In this document: one piece after another, positions 16,941-17,770 of the stretch
How positions within the stretch are numbered: position 1 is the stretch's first letter
Layout: every line of letters begins with the position of its first letter
DNA from: Phoronis ovalis
Lineage: Eukaryota > Phoronida > Phoronidae
Assembly: GCA_028565635.1 (NCBI GenBank)
Contig: JAOXYB010019726.1
Span: 1 to 17,770, forward strand
Length of the DNA: 17,770 bases
Direction of reading: 5' to 3'
Program-made: the position numbers and the translations under genes
The notes under the pieces: model-generated
Seen by the model: only the letters and a program-made list of their open reading frames with translations
Databases searched by the model: none
Told to the model about the DNA's origin: nothing

Positions 16941-17770
16941 GTGCGAAAATTATGCCATAAATAGCTTGCTAGTGTGTTAGGTTTTTAGTTTCAGCTCCCA
17001 GACACCTTCAGAAACACACCTAACTTTCAAATTAATTTATGATATATATATATATCAGTTTTGCTTTTTGTGGCTAAACAAACAATAGAAATCTTGGTTT
17101 TGTGAAGCTACAGCATTGGCCGGGTGAATTAACCTCCTCGCAATTTCGTTTTCCATAATAGGCGGAGTTTTCAGAGGTTGGGTTGCTCGCTGGCTTCAGT
17201 TTTAATTTGTTTTGAGTCACAAATATATCTTTTTTGATGATCATAATTATATATGTAATTATTTATTAAGGAAATGTCAATTACGATTCAAGTATTTGAG
17301 CTTCTTCATTTGTAATAGCTTAAGACACGAATAACATGTTCATTCTGTTTATCTTAATAAACTTCAGCTTTTCCAGTGTTGGAGAGCACTCCCGTATAAT
17401 TATTTTTTGTTATTTATTTCCTGTTTAGATTAGAAAAGATCGAACCACCCTGGTTGTCACTGTTCTTACTAGACTAGAGGTAACATATGATTATTTATTT
17501 AGAATTTAGATAATCAATTACATGATTAGATATTAAGAAAAATAACAAACATTACTTATTGTTGTATAACTTTAAAATATAAGAAAAATAGCCGGGTCAG
17601 TATTATATTTGTGTATAATAATTTTTCAATTATTATGAATAATTTTAAATGAACCGGCGGCGTTCAATCGATCGAGCCACTGGTTAATAAGAAAAACAAG
17701 AGGTCTGCGGGTGCAGACAGATGCCCATCATATGATATAGTTTCTGTAGTTGTAAAGCCATCTTTGTATG

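Larger units (their letters stand above)
16155..17770. other. Upstream ovoA intron or flank, no exon recognised
   Basis: This lies 5' of the first visible ovoA exon. I looked on the minus strand for the end of a sulfatase-modifying-factor-like domain or for a start codon that could splice in phase, and found neither convincingly. It holds the second TIR element (16449-16940), a TA run near 17042 and otherwise AT-rich sequence. Plus-strand open frames at 16370-16964 are products of the element. Confidence 0.55.

Noticed and set aside
16370-16964. Two plus-strand open frames of 94 and 79 codons
   Set aside because: They run through the TIRs and tandem units of the element at 16449-16940. Their repeated peptide pattern is a translation of the repeats, not a gene.
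17100-17160. Minus-strand ATG GAA AAC GAA...RRLIHPANAVASQNQ as a first exon of ovoA
   Set aside because: It has an acceptable start but no GT donor in a phase that fits the exon at 15937-16154, and no family similarity.
17664-17768. Minus-strand frame open from the right window edge for about 34 codons
   Set aside because: It is too short to judge, resembles no sulfatase-like or other OvoA domain, and no donor site was clear.

Overview
This is an AT-rich, intron-rich piece of animal nuclear DNA, probably from a marine invertebrate. The evidence is GT/AG exons that splice in phase into two metazoan-type proteins, long introns, and short terminal-inverted-repeat (TIR) elements scattered between exons. 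The species cannot be read from the sequence. The sequence opens with a BamHI site (GGATCC), which could be a clone end.

Both genes lie on the minus strand, head to tail. The right part (13254-16154) holds the last five recognisable exons of an ovothiol-biosynthesis gene. They encode the SAM-dependent N-methyltransferase module found at the C-terminus of OvoA, about 274 residues. Any DinB/sulfatase-like sulfoxide synthase module would lie beyond the right edge. The stop is at 13254 and a candidate AATAAA lies about 200 bp downstream.

After about 1.6 kb of intergenic DNA (11685-13253), which carries two CRE-type sites, comes the Hippo-pathway co-activator YAP/Yorkie. Exon 1 (11236-11684) has the TEAD-binding region, four HxRxxS LATS-type sites and half of WW1. 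A 6.9-kb intron 1 follows. Exon 2 (4162-4379) completes WW1 and holds WW2. Exon 3 (3755-3930) holds a Q-rich coiled coil. The three exons join in phase to 281 residues. The transactivation domain and C-terminus are missing. One weak candidate exon (517-579, containing TDSGL) lies at the far left, and the rest is probably outside the window.

The non-coding DNA holds several mobile-element footprints. Two related TIR elements (628-880 and 16449-16940) start CCCGG, carry a core of degenerate ~31-36 bp tandem units, have opposite core orientation and are each flanked by a 7-9 bp direct repeat. A 362-bp MITE (5132-5493) has TTA target duplications, subterminal TAGTGTGAAC repeats and a central palindrome fused to a TGACGTCA site. 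A diverged ~150-160 bp inverted duplication (5814-6247) lies in YAP intron 1, and a ~40-bp hairpin bounded by GGTTATAG direct repeats lies in an ovoA intron. There is also a possible SINE/LINE tail fragment near 9900-10010.

The two genes have no known shared pathway. Ovothiol is a redox-active thiol and YAP controls growth, so their adjacency is best read as ordinary gene neighbourhood. No bacterial-type operon, CRISPR array, rRNA or tRNA was seen. The most unusual content is the CCCGG-ended elements with tandem cores.
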